Shown in pieces: positions 45,463 to 56,228 of a stretch of DNA of 64,000 bases. The translations under genes and the position numbers were made by a program. The first letter of the stretch is position 1; every line of letters starts with the position of its first letter. Under the pieces are notes generated by a model. The model was not told where the DNA came from. It saw nothing but the letters and a program-made list of their open reading frames with translations, and ran no database searches. The DNA is from Streptococcus sanguinis SK49 (lineage in GTDB: Bacteria; Bacillota; Bacilli; Lactobacillales; Streptococcaceae), in assembly GCF_000212815.1 (NCBI RefSeq), contig NZ_GL890985.1, positions 190,296-254,295 on the forward strand. Direction: 5' to 3'.

Positions 45463-45987
45463 ATGGAGCTAAGACGACCAACTTTGGAAGATAAAGATGC
45501 GATTTTAGAGATGATTGCGGAGTTCGATGAAGCAAAATCCTATATGCATGGTGGCATGGGCTCCACTTGGAAGCGAGCAAAGGATTATGAGGATTGGTTG
45601 AAAATTATAGAACAGAAGGAAGATGTGGCAAACTTGCCAGCAGGTTGGGTTGCTGCCATCCAATTTTTGTCCTTTGATGAGACCGGCTTGCCTCTGGGCT
45701 TTTTAGCCCTGCGCTTGTCCTTGAATGACAAATTATTTGTAGAGGGTGGGCATATTGGTTATTCTATTCGGCCCAGTCAACGCAGAAAGGGCTTGGCCAA
45801 GTTGCAGTTAGAGCTAGGACTGGCAGAGGCTCGAAAGCAAGGACTAGGACGAGTGCTGATTACCTGCGATGAAGATAACGAAGCCAGCCGCCGCACCATT
45901 CTCTCCGCTGGTGGAGTTTACGAAAACACAATCGACAGAAGTCAGCGCTACTGGATTGATTTGGAGGATGAAGATGAACAATCCTAA
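45463..45987 (+). CDS. GNAT acetyltransferase, tandem copy 2
   Basis: 174 residues, paralogue of the preceding gene: 'MELRRPTLEDKDAILEMIAEF', motif A 'GGHIGYSIRPSQRRKGLAKLQL', 'ITCDEDNEASRRTILSAGGVYEN'. The pair arose by tandem duplication. The gap is 9 bases and the ribosome site AAGGAGGG. Its end overlaps nrdG by 14 bases, so it is coupled to the reductase activase. Confidence 0.88.
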   Translation: MELRRPTLEDKDAILEMIAEFDEAKSYMHGGMGSTWKRAKDYEDWLKIIEQKEDVANLPAGWVAAIQFLSFDETGLPLGFLALRLSLNDKLFVEGGHIGYSIRPSQRRKGLAKLQLELGLAEARKQGLGRVLITCDEDNEASRRTILSAGGVYENTIDRSQRYWIDLEDEDEQS

Positions 45988-46573
45988 ACCTCAAGAATGG
46001 AAAAGTGAGGAGCTGAGCAAGGGGCGAATCATTGACTATAAGGCCTTTAACTTTGTGGATGGCGAAGGTGTCCGCAACTCCCTCTATGTCAGTGGCTGTA
46101 TGTTTCACTGTGAGGGCTGCTATAATGCAGCAACCTGGTCTTTCAACGCTGGCATTCCCTATACCCAAGAGCTGGAGGAGCAGATTATGAAAGACTTGGC
46201 GGAGCCTTATGTGCAGGGGCTGACCCTCCTAGGCGGCGAGCCTTTTCTCAATACAGGCATTCTCCTGCCTTTGGTCAAGCGGATTCGGAGAGAGCTTCCG
46301 GACAAGGATATCTGGTCCTGGACGGGCTACACTTGGGAAGAGATGATGCTGGAAACAGAGGATAAGCTGGAGCTGCTGAGTCTGATTGATATTCTGGTGG
46401 ACGGCCGTTTTGACCTTACCAAGAAGAATCTCATGCTACAGTTCCGTGGTTCTTCTAATCAGCGCATCATTGATGTGCAGAAATCCCTTCAGTCAGGCCA
46501 GGTAGTCATCTGGGACAAGCTGAATGATGGCCTCCAGGCCTATGAGCAAGTTGACAGGGATAAAATGATTTAA
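45974..46573 (+). CDS. nrdG: Anaerobic ribonucleotide reductase activating protein
   Basis: A radical-SAM activase, 199 residues from ATG 45974, with GGAGGATG upstream inside the acetyltransferase gene. The Fe-S cluster ligands are C42, C46 and C49 in 'SGCMFHCEGCYN'; 'LTLLGGEPF' is the SAM-contacting Gly-Gly-Glu-Pro motif. It makes the glycyl radical on NrdD. Last gene of the nrdD operon. Confidence 0.95.
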   Translation: MNNPKPQEWKSEELSKGRIIDYKAFNFVDGEGVRNSLYVSGCMFHCEGCYNAATWSFNAGIPYTQELEEQIMKDLAEPYVQGLTLLGGEPFLNTGILLPLVKRIRRELPDKDIWSWTGYTWEEMMLETEDKLELLSLIDILVDGRFDLTKKNLMLQFRGSSNQRIIDVQKSLQSGQVVIWDKLNDGLQAYEQVDRDKMI

Positions 46574-46575
46574 AA

Positions 46576-46596
46576 AAGAGGTTCTGCCTCTTTTTC
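46576..46596 (+). terminator. Terminator after nrdG
   Basis: AAGAGG-TTCTG-CCTCTT followed by TTT. Confidence 0.75.
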
Positions 46597-46741
46597 TATT
46601 TTCAAAAAGGTATAAAATATAAAGTTAGCGAGAACACAGAAGGAATTTACCGAAAATTAATACAGACTGTCCTTTTTTGTCAACAAATTTTGAAAAAAAC
46701 TTAAATATTTTAAAATATTTGGGTTAATAAAAGTATATTTG

Positions 46742-46750
46742 TGGTATAAT
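46742..46750 (+). promoter_or_regulatory. Promoter of the surface polysaccharide locus
   Basis: TG-G-TATAAT (-10 at 46745-46750), 38 bases before the wzg ATG, in a very A/T-rich stretch; the nearest -35-like TTGGGT is spaced 20 bases away. Confidence 0.6.
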
Positions 46751-46788
46751 AAAATGTATTTATATTCAGGGAGTAAAAAGGGAGAATT

Positions 46789-48261
46789 ATGAATCACCAT
46801 AGGAAAATTATGCCTACTTCAAAAAAAGGACGGAAGCTCAGGCTCTTTAATGCCGCCTTGCTTGTATTAGCGGCCATCATTGCAGGCTTATTAATTTTTT
46901 CAATATTTAAAAATAATGTTCTAGCATTTCATCACCTAAACCTTATTATAACAGTTGTTCTAGGGGTCGTAGTTCTTCTATCCTCCTTTTTTGTATGGAA
47001 AAATATATTTCAAGTTTTCACTCTGATATTACTTTTTTTAATTTTGATTGTAACTTCAGGTGGAATGTATGGTTTAAAAACTCTCATCGACTTGTCGGAC
47101 GGGGTCAATTCATCATCCAATTACTCTGAAATTGAAATGGGAGTCTATGTCAAATCTGATAGTGAGATTACGGATATCAGCCAGATTCGAAATGTAATGG
47201 CTCCAACTGGGAATGGAGATGGAGAAAATATTAATTCTTTAATAGAGCATCTTAAAAAGACCAAGAGTCTAGAAATCTCAGTAACAAGTACCTCATCCTA
47301 TATTGCTGCTTACAAAGGGCTAGTTAATCATGAGTCAGAAGCAATTGTTTTAAATAATTCTTTTGAAGACATGCTGGCTTCCCATGATGCTGACTATGCT
47401 TCAAAGATAAAGAAAATCTATACTTATAAAATCACCCGTCAAGTAGAGACCGGCAAGCGCAGCGATGCTGCTGATGCGGATGTCTTCAATATCTATGTCA
47501 GTGGTATTGACACTTATGGGTCTATCTCATCTGTCTCTCGTTCCGATGTCAATATCATCATGACGGTCAATCGCAAGACCAAGAAAGTCCTCTTGACTAC
47601 AACTCCTCGTGATTCTTATGTGGCGATTGCAGACGGAGGAGCTGGGCAGATGGACAAGCTGACCCATGCAGGGATTTACGGAGTAGATGCTTCTGTCCAC
47701 ACGCTGGAAAATCTTTACGGCATTCGCATTGACTACTACGTTCGTCTGAACTTTACTTCCTTCCTCAAGCTGGTAGACCTGCTGGGAGGGATTGATGTTG
47801 AAAATGACCAAGAATTTACCAGCCGACATGGCAATCATCATTTTCCAGTAGGGAAAGTCCATATGAACTCAGACCAGGCATTAGGTTTTGTTCGCGAGCG
47901 TTACTCTCTTCAGGGTGGCGACAATGACCGCGGGAAAAATCAAGAAAAAGTTATCGAAGCAGTCATTAAAAAGCTGACTTCAACTAGTGCTTTGAAGAAC
48001 TACAACGAGATTATTTCCGGTTTGCAGGACTCTATCCAGACCAATATGGAGCTGCCTGTTCTTATGAATCTGGTCAATACCCAGCTGGAGTCAGGTGGAA
48101 GCTATCAAGTTCAGTCACAAGCCATCAGCGGAAATGGCCGCATGGATCTACCATCCTATGCTATGCCAGATTCCAATCTCTACATGATGGAAATCCAACC
48201 GGAAAGCCTTGATAATGCTAAGGCAGTGATTCAGCAGGTAATGGAAGGGAAAACGCCATGA
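46789..48261 (+). CDS. wzg: LytR-CpsA-Psr family polysaccharide ligase/regulator Wzg
   Basis: 490 residues, CpsA type. A cytoplasmic start, three hydrophobic helices (about 21-40, 50-67, 74-94), an outer DNA_PPF-like accessory domain, and the LCP catalytic domain from about 235 ('[24 protein letters not shown]', '[10 protein letters not shown]', '[22 protein letters not shown]') whose arginines hold the polyprenyl pyrophosphate. It transfers finished polysaccharide to the wall. First gene of the locus; overlaps wzh by 4 bases. Confidence 0.94.
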   Translation: MNHHRKIMPTSKKGRKLRLFNAALLVLAAIIAGLLIFSIFKNNVLAFHHLNLIITVVLGVVVLLSSFFVWKNIFQVFTLILLFLILIVTSGGMYGLKTLIDLSDGVNSSSNYSEIEMGVYVKSDSEITDISQIRNVMAPTGNGDGENINSLIEHLKKTKSLEISVTSTSSYIAAYKGLVNHESEAIVLNNSFEDMLASHDADYASKIKKIYTYKITRQVETGKRSDAADADVFNIYVSGIDTYGSISSVSRSDVNIIMTVNRKTKKVLLTTTPRDSYVAIADGGAGQMDKLTHAGIYGVDASVHTLENLYGIRIDYYVRLNFTSFLKLVDLLGGIDVENDQEFTSRHGNHHFPVGKVHMNSDQALGFVRERYSLQGGDNDRGKNQEKVIEAVIKKLTSTSALKNYNEIISGLQDSIQTNMELPVLMNLVNTQLESGGSYQVQSQAISGNGRMDLPSYAMPDSNLYMMEIQPESLDNAKAVIQQVMEGKTP

Positions 48262-48989
48262 TTGACATCCATTCTCATATTATCTTTGATGTGGACGATG
48301 GTCCTAAGACTCTTGAGGAAAGTAAAGAGCTACTTGAGGAAAGTTATCGTCAGGGAGTTCGGACGATTTTTTCGACTTCCCACCGTCGAAAGGGTATGTT
48401 TGAGACATCTGAGGAAAAGATTCAAGAGCATTTCCAAAAGGTTAAAGAACTAGCACCACTTATTGCGCCAGATCTTAATATTCTTTATGGTGCAGAAATT
48501 TATTACACTAGTGATGTTTTAGAAAAATTAGAGCAGGGGTTACTTCCTACATTAGGAGAAACCCAATATGTGTTAATCGAGTTTAGTATGGCGACTCCGT
48601 ATAAGGAGATTCATACAGGTTTGGGAAATATTCTTCGCTTAGGCTTGACACCAGTTGTTGCCCACATTGAACGCTATCATTGTCTGGAACGTGATGAAAG
48701 GAAAGTTCAAGAGTTGATTGATATGGGTTGTTATACTCAGATTAACAGCTCTAGTGTTTTAAAACCAAAACTATTTGGCGATTCCTACAAATTTATGAAG
48801 AAGCGTGCTCACTTCTTTTTGGAGAGAGATTTAGTCCACTTTGTTGCGAGCGATATGCATAATATAAGTAAACGACCAACTTATATGAAAGAAGCCTTTG
48901 ACTTAGTTGAAAAAAAATATGGTTCACAACGGGCGACAGCCTTGTTTGGAGCTAATCAGCAGAAACTATTGAACAATGAATTAATTTAG
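48258..48989 (+). CDS. wzh: Protein-tyrosine phosphatase Wzh (CpsB, PHP family)
   Basis: 243 residues. A metal-dependent phosphatase of the PHP fold that removes phosphate from Wze tyrosines. Metal ligands are in '[14 protein letters not shown]' near the start, 'HIERYH' in the middle and 'ASDMHN' near the end. Start overlaps wzg by 4 bases. Controls chain length with Wzd/Wze. Confidence 0.94.
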   Translation: MIDIHSHIIFDVDDGPKTLEESKELLEESYRQGVRTIFSTSHRRKGMFETSEEKIQEHFQKVKELAPLIAPDLNILYGAEIYYTSDVLEKLEQGLLPTLGETQYVLIEFSMATPYKEIHTGLGNILRLGLTPVVAHIERYHCLERDERKVQELIDMGCYTQINSSSVLKPKLFGDSYKFMKKRAHFFLERDLVHFVASDMHNISKRPTYMKEAFDLVEKKYGSQRATALFGANQQKLLNNELI

Positions 48990-48997
48990 GAGGATTC

Positions 48998-49693
48998 ATG
49001 GAAAAGAAAGAAAATCAAATGATGGAAATAGACGTTCTCTCAATGCTTAGAACCTTATGGTTAAAGAAGTTCACCATTGTATTAGGAGCGGTGGTGTTCG
49101 CTTTGTTGGCTTTAGGCTATAGCGCTTTTATTGCGCCTAAAGTTTATCAAACTACGACCCGAATCTATGTGGTTAGCCGACAAAACACGACTGAATCGGC
49201 TTTGACTAATCAAGATTTGCAGGCTGGTTCTTATTTAGTAAAAGACTTCAAGGAAATTATTTTATCGCAAGCTGTGCTATCTCAGGCAATTAGTGATTTA
49301 CAATTGAAGATTTCCCCAGCAGAGCTTGCTAAGAATATATCTGTCTCAGTGCCTGTGGATACTCGTATAGTCTCTATTACAGTTAAAAATAAAAGTCCAG
49401 AGGAAGCTGCGCGTATTGCAAATTCCTTGCGTAATGTTGCAGCAGAAAAAATTATTGAAGTAACAAAGGTTCCAGATGTAACAACACTAGAGGAAGCTGA
49501 AATTCCTAAAGAGCCTTCTTCTCCTAATATTCGCCGAAACATTCTTTTGGGATTTTTAGTTGGAGGACTAGTTTTTGCTCTTGTTATTATCACTGTAGAG
49601 TTAGTAGACGATCGAGTGAAGAAACCAGAAGATATTGAGGATATTTTAGGTCTAACTCTTCTAGGGGTTGTACCTGATATGAAGAAAATGTGA
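48998..49693 (+). CDS. wzd: Polysaccharide co-polymerase Wzd (CpsC)
   Basis: 231 residues, Wzz-type chain-length regulator. Two membrane helices, about 25-44 ('IVLGAVVFALLALGYSAF') and 177-199 ('ILLGFLVGGLVFALVIITVEL'), enclose an outer domain; the Pro-rich 'PKEPSSPN' precedes the second. The cytoplasmic tail activates Wze. Preceded by TTAGGAGG. Confidence 0.94.
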   Translation: MEKKENQMMEIDVLSMLRTLWLKKFTIVLGAVVFALLALGYSAFIAPKVYQTTTRIYVVSRQNTTESALTNQDLQAGSYLVKDFKEIILSQAVLSQAISDLQLKISPAELAKNISVSVPVDTRIVSITVKNKSPEEAARIANSLRNVAAEKIIEVTKVPDVTTLEEAEIPKEPSSPNIRRNILLGFLVGGLVFALVIITVELVDDRVKKPEDIEDILGLTLLGVVPDMKKM

Positions 49694-49703
49694 GGGAGAG
49701 AAA

Positions 49704-50402
49704 ATGGCAGTTTTAGAATTAGTAAGAAAGAGAAGAGACTTAGTAAAGTTAACAGAAGAATACTATAATGCGCTCAGTACTAATGTTCAATTGAGTGGTG
49801 CGAACATTAAGGTAGTTGAAGTAACTTCTGTCATGCCGAATGAAGGGAAGTCGACGACATCTACCAATCTAGCGATTGCATTTGCTCGGTCTGGGTATAA
49901 GACTTTGTTAATTGATTCGGATATCCGTAACTCTGTGATGTCAGGCGTTTTTAAGAGTCATGGTAAGGTTTTAGGATTGACAGATTTTTTATCAGGGCAG
50001 TCAGATGTTAAGGCTATCTTGAATACTACAGATATTGCCAATTTGCATATTATTTTAGCTGGACAGCCTTCCCCTAATCCGACTGGATTGCTGCAAAGTA
50101 AGAATTTTGAAATTTTATTAGAAGCTCTCCGTACTCGCTATGATTACATTATCATCGATACATCACCAATTGGGTTAGTTATTGATGCTGCTATTATTGC
50201 TCAGAAATGTGATGCAAGTTTGTTAGTGACAGAAGCTGGGGCTGTCAAGCGTAAAGCAGTAGCTAAGGCGAAAGAACAGTTGGCACAGACAGGAACACCG
50301 TTTCTAGGTGTTGTACTAAATAAATTTAATGTTCAACTAGAGCGTTATGGCTCCTATGGTTCTTATGGAGGTTATGGGGACTACGGAAATTATGGGAAAT
50401 AG
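49704..50402 (+). CDS. wze: Tyrosine autokinase Wze (CpsD)
   Basis: 232 residues, BY-kinase. Walker A 'MPNEGKSTTSTNLAI' (about 43-57), Walker A' 'LLIDSDIRN' and Walker B 'YIIIDTSP'. The C-terminal tail 'YGSYGSYGGYGDYGNYGK' is the autophosphorylated tyrosine cluster. Works with Wzd and is reset by Wzh. Confidence 0.95.
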   Translation: MAVLELVRKRRDLVKLTEEYYNALSTNVQLSGANIKVVEVTSVMPNEGKSTTSTNLAIAFARSGYKTLLIDSDIRNSVMSGVFKSHGKVLGLTDFLSGQSDVKAILNTTDIANLHIILAGQPSPNPTGLLQSKNFEILLEALRTRYDYIIIDTSPIGLVIDAAIIAQKCDASLLVTEAGAVKRKAVAKAKEQLAQTGTPFLGVVLNKFNVQLERYGSYGSYGGYGDYGNYGK

Positions 50403-50438
50403 AAATTCATAAATGTTTAGGATGGTTAGGAGCTTCTT

Positions 50439-51815
50439 ATGTTTAAAGATAGGAAAGAATTTCAAAAAGCAGAACTTGGCTTTATTCAGCTTTTTGTCGT
50501 ACTCTTTACTGGCTTTTTAGTAAGTCCTTTAAAAGAAACGGAGATTAATCAGTCTAGTATTTTAGTGTTGTCATTACTGCATATCATTGCTTTTTATGCG
50601 AGTGATTTCTACTATGAAATATTAAAACGAGGCTATTTAGAAGAATTTATTTTCACTATAAGATACAGCATCTTTTATAGCTTAGCAATTAGTTTTGTTT
50701 CTTTTATGATGGAAGATCGATTTTCGATATCTAGAAGAGGACTTGTCTACTTTGTTATTATAAATGCCACGTTAGTTTATTTTGTTAACTTGGCTTTTAA
50801 ACGTTATCATAAGTCAGTCTATCCCAATTTAAAAAATAGTAAAAGAATTTTTCTAATTACTGCAGGAAATGCTTTGGAAAAAGTTTTTGATCGTTTACAG
50901 AGTTCGTCAGATATAGGGGGAAAAATTGTAGCAGTGTCTTTACTAGATGACGCTCCTTTTAGTAGCCCTAATACAAAAAATGTTCCCAAAGAGCAAATTA
51001 TCTCTTTTGCGACACGTGAAGTAGTAGATGAAGTATTTATTAATCTTCCGAATGAAAGCTACAATATTGGTGAATTCGTTTCACAATTTGAAGCGATGGG
51101 AATTGATGTTTCTGTAAATATCAATGGATTAAGTTTTATTTCTATGGGAGAGAAACGGGTTCGAGAAGTTGCGGGTTTGAGTGTAGTCACTTTTTCAACA
51201 AACTTTTATAAGTATGGCCATGTGTTAGCGAAACGTATGTTGGATATTATTGGTTCTCTGGTCGGTCTCTTCTTCTGTGGCTTAGTTGCGCTTGTTTTAG
51301 TTCCACTTATCAAGAAAGATGGAGGGCCTGCTATCTTTGTGCAGGAGAGAATTGGAAAGAATGGACGACGCTTCAAGTTCTATAAGTTCCGGTCAATGTA
51401 TACTGATGCGGAGGAACGGAAAAAAGATTTAATGTCGCAAAATACCATGGTCGGCGGAATGTTTAAAGTCAATGATGATCCACGGGTGACCCCTATAGGA
51501 CGCTTTATTCGTAGAACCAGTTTGGACGAACTACCGCAGTTTTACAACGTTTTGATTGGTGATATGAGTCTGGTTGGGACACGACCGCCAACTGTGGATG
51601 AGTACGAGCAATATACACCAGAGCAAAAACGGCGTCTTAGTTTTAAGCCAGGAATCACAGGTCTTTGGCAGGTTAGCGGCCGTAGTCAAATTACAGACTT
51701 TAATGAAGTGGTACGCTTGGATGTTGCTTATATAGATGAATGGACGATTTGGTCAGACATCAAAATTTTGCTAAAGACATTTAGAGTCGTATTGGCTAGA
51801 GATGGAGCAAAGTAG
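50439..51815 (+). CDS. wchA: Undecaprenyl-phosphate sugar-1-phosphate transferase WchA (CpsE)
   Basis: 458 residues. Starts the repeat unit by moving sugar-1-phosphate (glucose in WchA enzymes) to undecaprenyl phosphate. About four N-terminal helices, a CoA-binding-like soluble middle, a fifth helix at about 266-288 and the bacterial sugar transferase domain ('ERIGKNGRRFKFYKFRSMY', 'RRTSLDELPQFYNVLIGDMSLVGTRPP', 'KPGITGLWQVSGRS'). Glucose is inferred from the WchA/WchF pairing. Confidence 0.93.
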   Translation: MFKDRKEFQKAELGFIQLFVVLFTGFLVSPLKETEINQSSILVLSLLHIIAFYASDFYYEILKRGYLEEFIFTIRYSIFYSLAISFVSFMMEDRFSISRRGLVYFVIINATLVYFVNLAFKRYHKSVYPNLKNSKRIFLITAGNALEKVFDRLQSSSDIGGKIVAVSLLDDAPFSSPNTKNVPKEQIISFATREVVDEVFINLPNESYNIGEFVSQFEAMGIDVSVNINGLSFISMGEKRVREVAGLSVVTFSTNFYKYGHVLAKRMLDIIGSLVGLFFCGLVALVLVPLIKKDGGPAIFVQERIGKNGRRFKFYKFRSMYTDAEERKKDLMSQNTMVGGMFKVNDDPRVTPIGRFIRRTSLDELPQFYNVLIGDMSLVGTRPPTVDEYEQYTPEQKRRLSFKPGITGLWQVSGRSQITDFNEVVRLDVAYIDEWTIWSDIKILLKTFRVVLARDGAK

Positions 51816-51845
51816 GAGGAATTGTTTTTCGTAGTTAGGAGGAGT

Positions 51846-53018
51846 ATGAAAAAGTCAGTTTATATCGTGGGATCTAAAGGTATCCCAGCTAAATATGGTG
51901 GATTTGAGACCTTTGTTGAGAAGTTAACTTCCTGCCAGGGAAATTCTAATATCCAGTACTATGTGGCTTGTATGAAGGAGAATTCAGCCAAGTCTGGGAT
52001 TTCAGAAGATATTTTCGAGCACAACGGGGCTATTTGCTATAATATTGACGTGCCTAAGATTGGCCCAGCTCGAGCAATTGCCTACGATATTGCTGCACTA
52101 AATAAGGCTATTGAACTAGCTAAGCAGAATCAAGATTCTGAGCCGATTTTCTACATTTTAGCTTGTAGAATTGGACCTTTTATCGGGAGTATCAAAAAGA
52201 AAATCAAAGCACTAGGGGGCAAGATACTTGTCAATCCCGATGGCCATGAATGGCTGCGAGCTAAATGGAGCATGCCAGTGCGCAAGTATTGGAAAATTTC
52301 CGAGGCGCTGATGGTTAAGCATGCAGATCTCTTGGTTTGTGATAGTGAGAATATCGAATCTTACATAAAAGCAGATTATGCGAGATATGCTCCAAAGACG
52401 ACGTACATTGCCTATGGGACGGATATAAGCAAGTCTGGGCTGTCTGCTAACGATGACAAAGTTCAGTCATGGTACCGGAAAAACGGAATTACTGAGAATG
52501 AGTATTACTTAGTTGTTGGGCGCTTTGTGCCAGAAAATAACTACCAAGCCATGATAAAGGGGGTTATGGCATCTCATTCTAAAAAAGACTTTGTTCTGAT
52601 TACCAATGTTGAAGAAAACAAGTTTTACAATCAGTTGCTCAAAGACACGGGGTTTGATAAAGATCCTAGAGTTAAGTTTGTTGGGACAGTTTATGACCAG
52701 GAATTGCTCAAGTACATTCGGGAGAATGCATTTGCCTATCTTCATGGCCACGAAGTTGGTGGGACAAATCCGTCTCTATTGGAGGCCTTGGCATCTACTA
52801 AATTAAATCTCTTATTGGATGTTGGTTTTAATCGTGAAGTAGGTCAGGATAGTGCTATCTACTGGAAAAAAGATGAACTAGCAGATGTGATTGAAAAAGT
52901 AGAGGAACTGTCACCGGAAGTAATCGCAGATTTGGATAGAAAATCAAATCAGCGCATTGCGGATGCATTTACCTGGGAGAAGATAGTAACAGATTACGAA
53001 AGCTTATTTGAAGGATAG
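51846..53018 (+). CDS. wchF: Rhamnosyltransferase WchF (DUF1972 GT4)
   Basis: 390 residues from ATG 51846 (TAGGAGGAG upstream; an in-frame start at 51822 lacks one). The N-terminus 'YIVGSKGIPAKYGGFETFVE' is the DUF1972 signature, 'NPDGHEWLRAKWS' and 'GHEVGGTNPSLLEALASTK' follow, the last giving the GT4 Glu pair region. In oral streptococci WchF adds rhamnose beta-1,4 to the WchA-linked glucose. rml genes for dTDP-rhamnose are not in the window. Confidence 0.9.
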   Translation: MKKSVYIVGSKGIPAKYGGFETFVEKLTSCQGNSNIQYYVACMKENSAKSGISEDIFEHNGAICYNIDVPKIGPARAIAYDIAALNKAIELAKQNQDSEPIFYILACRIGPFIGSIKKKIKALGGKILVNPDGHEWLRAKWSMPVRKYWKISEALMVKHADLLVCDSENIESYIKADYARYAPKTTYIAYGTDISKSGLSANDDKVQSWYRKNGITENEYYLVVGRFVPENNYQAMIKGVMASHSKKDFVLITNVEENKFYNQLLKDTGFDKDPRVKFVGTVYDQELLKYIRENAFAYLHGHEVGGTNPSLLEALASTKLNLLLDVGFNREVGQDSAIYWKKDELADVIEKVEELSPEVIADLDRKSNQRIADAFTWEKIVTDYESLFEG

Positions 53019-53021
53019 GAA

Positions 53022-54179
53022 ATGAAACGGATTTTATACTTACATGCTGGGGCAGAAATGTATGGGGCAGACAAGGTATTGTTGGAGCTCATTAAGGAAC
53101 TGGATAAAGATGAATTTGATCCTCATGTAATCCTGCCAAATGATGGTCCGCTAGTAGAGTCTTTGCGACAGGTTGGGGCTCAGGTCAGTGTGTTGGATTA
53201 TCCGATTTTACGAAGGAAGTATTTTAATCCCAAAGGCATTGCCGACTATATCCGCTCTTATCATTTCTATGCTAAACAAATTGCTAGTTATGCTAAAGAA
53301 CACAACATTGACTTGGTACACAATAATACAGCGGCTGTTTTGGAGGGCATCTATTTGAAACGCAAGCTCAAGCTGCCTTTGATTTGGCATGTTCATGAGA
53401 TTATCGTCAAACCCAAAGCTATTTCTGACTTTATCAATATGCTCATGGGACGATATGCAGACAAGATTGTGACGGTGTCCCAAGCGGTCGCTAATCATAT
53501 CAAGCAGTCTCCCTTTATCAAAGATAGCCAAGTGGAAGTGATTTATAACGGTGTCGATAATGCTGTCTATTATCCAATGGATGCGTCTTCTATTCGTGAA
53601 AAATTTGATATTGCGCAAGATGCACTTGTGATTGGCATGATTGGTCGGGTCAATGCTATCAAAGGACAAAATGATTTCATAGAAGCAGTCGAGCCACTTT
53701 TGGAAAAGAATGAGCAAGCGGTGGCTTTCCTAGCTGGAGGTGTTTTTCCTGGTGAAGAATGGCGCTTAGAAGAACTAGATAAGAGAATAGCTTCTTCATC
53801 TGTTGTGTCACAAATTCATCGTATTGATTACTACGATAAGACTTCTGAACTTTATAATATGTTTGATATCTTTGTCTTACCAAGTATAAAACCTGATTCC
53901 CTACCTACAGTAGTCCTAGAAGCCATGGCTTGTTCAAAACCAGTTGTTGGTTATAACAATGGGGGAATAGCTGAAATGGTAGTAGATGACAAAAGTGGTT
54001 GCTTAGTCAAACCAAATCGTCCTCAAGAACTTTCTAATGCCATTTCTCTCTTACTAGATAGTTCTGAAAAAAGAGAAAAATTTGGGCGAGTAGGATATCA
54101 GAGACAAAAAGAGCTGTTTTCTTTGGAGAGTTACATCAAGAACTTTTCGGAGTTGTATAAAACAGATAGAAAAGATTAG
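53022..54179 (+). CDS. GT4 glycosyltransferase (third-sugar candidate)
   Basis: 385 residues. GT-B fold: N-terminal '[20 protein letters not shown]', linker '[16 protein letters not shown]' and GT4 nucleotide-binding Glu motif '[24 protein letters not shown]'. It lies 3 bases after wchF, in the slot where receptor-polysaccharide loci encode the enzyme acting after rhamnose. Donor and linkage cannot be read from sequence. Confidence 0.88.
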   Translation: MKRILYLHAGAEMYGADKVLLELIKELDKDEFDPHVILPNDGPLVESLRQVGAQVSVLDYPILRRKYFNPKGIADYIRSYHFYAKQIASYAKEHNIDLVHNNTAAVLEGIYLKRKLKLPLIWHVHEIIVKPKAISDFINMLMGRYADKIVTVSQAVANHIKQSPFIKDSQVEVIYNGVDNAVYYPMDASSIREKFDIAQDALVIGMIGRVNAIKGQNDFIEAVEPLLEKNEQAVAFLAGGVFPGEEWRLEELDKRIASSSVVSQIHRIDYYDKTSELYNMFDIFVLPSIKPDSLPTVVLEAMACSKPVVGYNNGGIAEMVVDDKSGCLVKPNRPQELSNAISLLLDSSEKREKFGRVGYQRQKELFSLESYIKNFSELYKTDRKD

Positions 54180-54181
54180 TT

Positions 54182-55180
54182 ATGAATAAAATAGATTTTG
54201 TTGTTACTTGGGTTGATGGGAATAATCCTGTGTGGCAAGAAAAAAAATCAATCTATGATGGCTCGGTTAATACTTCTAAACAGAGTATGAATTCAGTCAA
54301 GGCTTACCGAGAATGGGGGACCTTTAAATATTGGTTTAGAGGAGTTGAAAAATTTGCTCCTTGGGTCAATAAGGTCTACCTCGTGACCGACCAGCAAAAG
54401 CCAAGCTGGTTAGATATAAATAGTGAAAAATTGGTGTTGGTAGATCATACAGAGATTATCTGTAATGACTACCTGCCAGTTTTTTCTGCCAATCCTATCG
54501 AAAGTAACATCCATCGAATCCCTGGTCTCTCAGAGCATTTTGTTTTTTTTAATGACGATATGTATTTGACAGCTCCAGTCGAGCCGACAGATTTTTTCTC
54601 AGAGGATGGTTTACCCAAATATAATACGGCTCTTTCACCGATTATTCCTGAGCGATATGGAACGGGGAATTTTCAGATAAATGACATGGAGATTGTCACT
54701 AGCTATTTCAGTCGAAATGAAATTTTGAAGAATGGCCAATTCTTTGATCCAAAGCAGGGATTAAAAAGTATCGTTAAGTCGCTACTATATAGAAACAGTC
54801 GGTTTATCTGTGGTTTCTGGGAGAGTCATCTGCCCTATCCTCTACTAAGATCAACGATGAACTTGGTATGGGAAAAGGAAAAAGCTGTCTTGGAAAGAAC
54901 CTCGGCTAGTCGCTTTAGAAATCCTTCTGATACCAATGTTTGGCTCTTTAAGTATTGGCAGATTGCCAGTGGTCAATACGCTGTCGGAAATCCTAAGTTG
55001 GGGGGACTCTTTTCTTTGGATAATGCCGGACCAGATTTTTGGAAGATACTAAATTCTGGCAAATACCAAATTATGTGTATCAATGATGGATTTAACATTC
55101 AAGACGAGGAGCAGGTGATGACAGACTTTATCAAGGCTATGGATCAACTGCTTCCAGATAGAAGCTCATTTGAGATTTAA
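54182..55180 (+). CDS. Stealth-family hexose-1-phosphate transferase
   Basis: 332 residues with all four Stealth regions: CR1 '[15 protein letters not shown]', CR2 '[19 protein letters not shown]', CR3 '[14 protein letters not shown]' and CR4 'CINDGF'. These enzymes transfer a sugar-1-phosphate to make a phosphodiester in the chain; WefC of receptor polysaccharides is of this type. It predicts a phosphate-bridged polysaccharide. Start 2 bases after the previous stop (TAGTTATG). Confidence 0.88.
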   Translation: MNKIDFVVTWVDGNNPVWQEKKSIYDGSVNTSKQSMNSVKAYREWGTFKYWFRGVEKFAPWVNKVYLVTDQQKPSWLDINSEKLVLVDHTEIICNDYLPVFSANPIESNIHRIPGLSEHFVFFNDDMYLTAPVEPTDFFSEDGLPKYNTALSPIIPERYGTGNFQINDMEIVTSYFSRNEILKNGQFFDPKQGLKSIVKSLLYRNSRFICGFWESHLPYPLLRSTMNLVWEKEKAVLERTSASRFRNPSDTNVWLFKYWQIASGQYAVGNPKLGGLFSLDNAGPDFWKILNSGKYQIMCINDGFNIQDEEQVMTDFIKAMDQLLPDRSSFEI

Positions 55181-55214
55181 ACTGTAAAACTAAGTAAGAG
55201 AAAGAAAAGAAAAT

Positions 55215-56186
55215 ATGATCTCGGTAATTGTGCCTGTTTATAATGTGGAGGACTACCTTCATTATGCCATGGAGAGTTTGGAACATCAGACTTACAAGGA
55301 TATGGAAGTCCTCTTGATTGATGATGGCTCGAGTGATGGATCAGGACAGTTATGTGACCAGTATGCCCAGCAGTATGATTGGGTGACTAGCTACCACAAG
55401 GTGAATGGTGGATTGTCTGATGCTCGTAACTATGGGGTCTTGAAAGCCAAGGGTAACTGGATTACCTTCCTTGATCCGGACGACTATTTGGAACCTTGCG
55501 CCTTAGAACTGCTAGCAGAGCTACAAAATCGTACCCAAGCAGATATGGTTAGTTGTAAAGTAGAGCCGACAGCTCACTATCATCGTTCTCAAAATTTTCA
55601 CTTTGAAAAGCTTGATCTAGACCAAGTTAAGGTCTACAACAAGGCAAAGGCTCTAACTGAGATGCTTTACGGGGACCTTGTAACGGTCTCTGCTTGTGGT
55701 AAACTCTATCGGAAAGAGCTTCTTGAGAAAGCTCCCTTCCCCAAGGGGCGCATCTACGAAGACCTCTATGTTATCAGCGAGCATCTCAATCAAGCCCAAT
55801 CCGTGGCCTTGTACCATCTTCCGATTTACCATTATTACCATAGACCTGGTAGCATTACTGCCTCGGCTTTCACACCCAAACAATATGAGTTTTACGAAGC
55901 AATTAATCATTTAAAAGAGGTTGTGAATACAGCCTATCCTGAGAGTTCTGAACTCCAAGAAGCCATCATTTCACGCTTCTTTACGGGAAGTCTTCTTATC
56001 TTTACGATGATTCAGGATGGAAATCCATCAGAGTTCAAGCGTCTTCAGGAACAGACAAGACCTTATTTGTCTCTTGTCTTGAAGAATGCTAGAGTTAGTA
56101 AGAAACGTAAGATTTTGTATGTTTTAATTACTAAGTATCCACGACTCTATTTTCACTTTAAAAGGTGGAAAAAAAGAATGCAATGA
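55215..56186 (+). CDS. GT2 glycosyltransferase
   Basis: 323 residues. GT-A fold, 'MISVIVPVYNVEDYLHYAMESL', 'LLIDDGSSDGS', 'NGGLSDARNYGV' and the metal motif 'FLDPDDYLEP' (D-x-D). It has a basic C-terminal tail. Adds one sugar of the repeat; donor is unknown. Position after the Stealth enzyme resembles wefD in related loci. Confidence 0.88.
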   Translation: MISVIVPVYNVEDYLHYAMESLEHQTYKDMEVLLIDDGSSDGSGQLCDQYAQQYDWVTSYHKVNGGLSDARNYGVLKAKGNWITFLDPDDYLEPCALELLAELQNRTQADMVSCKVEPTAHYHRSQNFHFEKLDLDQVKVYNKAKALTEMLYGDLVTVSACGKLYRKELLEKAPFPKGRIYEDLYVISEHLNQAQSVALYHLPIYHYYHRPGSITASAFTPKQYEFYEAINHLKEVVNTAYPESSELQEAIISRFFTGSLLIFTMIQDGNPSEFKRLQEQTRPYLSLVLKNARVSKKRKILYVLITKYPRLYFHFKRWKKRMQ

Positions 56187-56228
56187 AAAATTGAAAGAAG
56201 TATTAGAGATTAGAAAAGGAAAAAGAAA

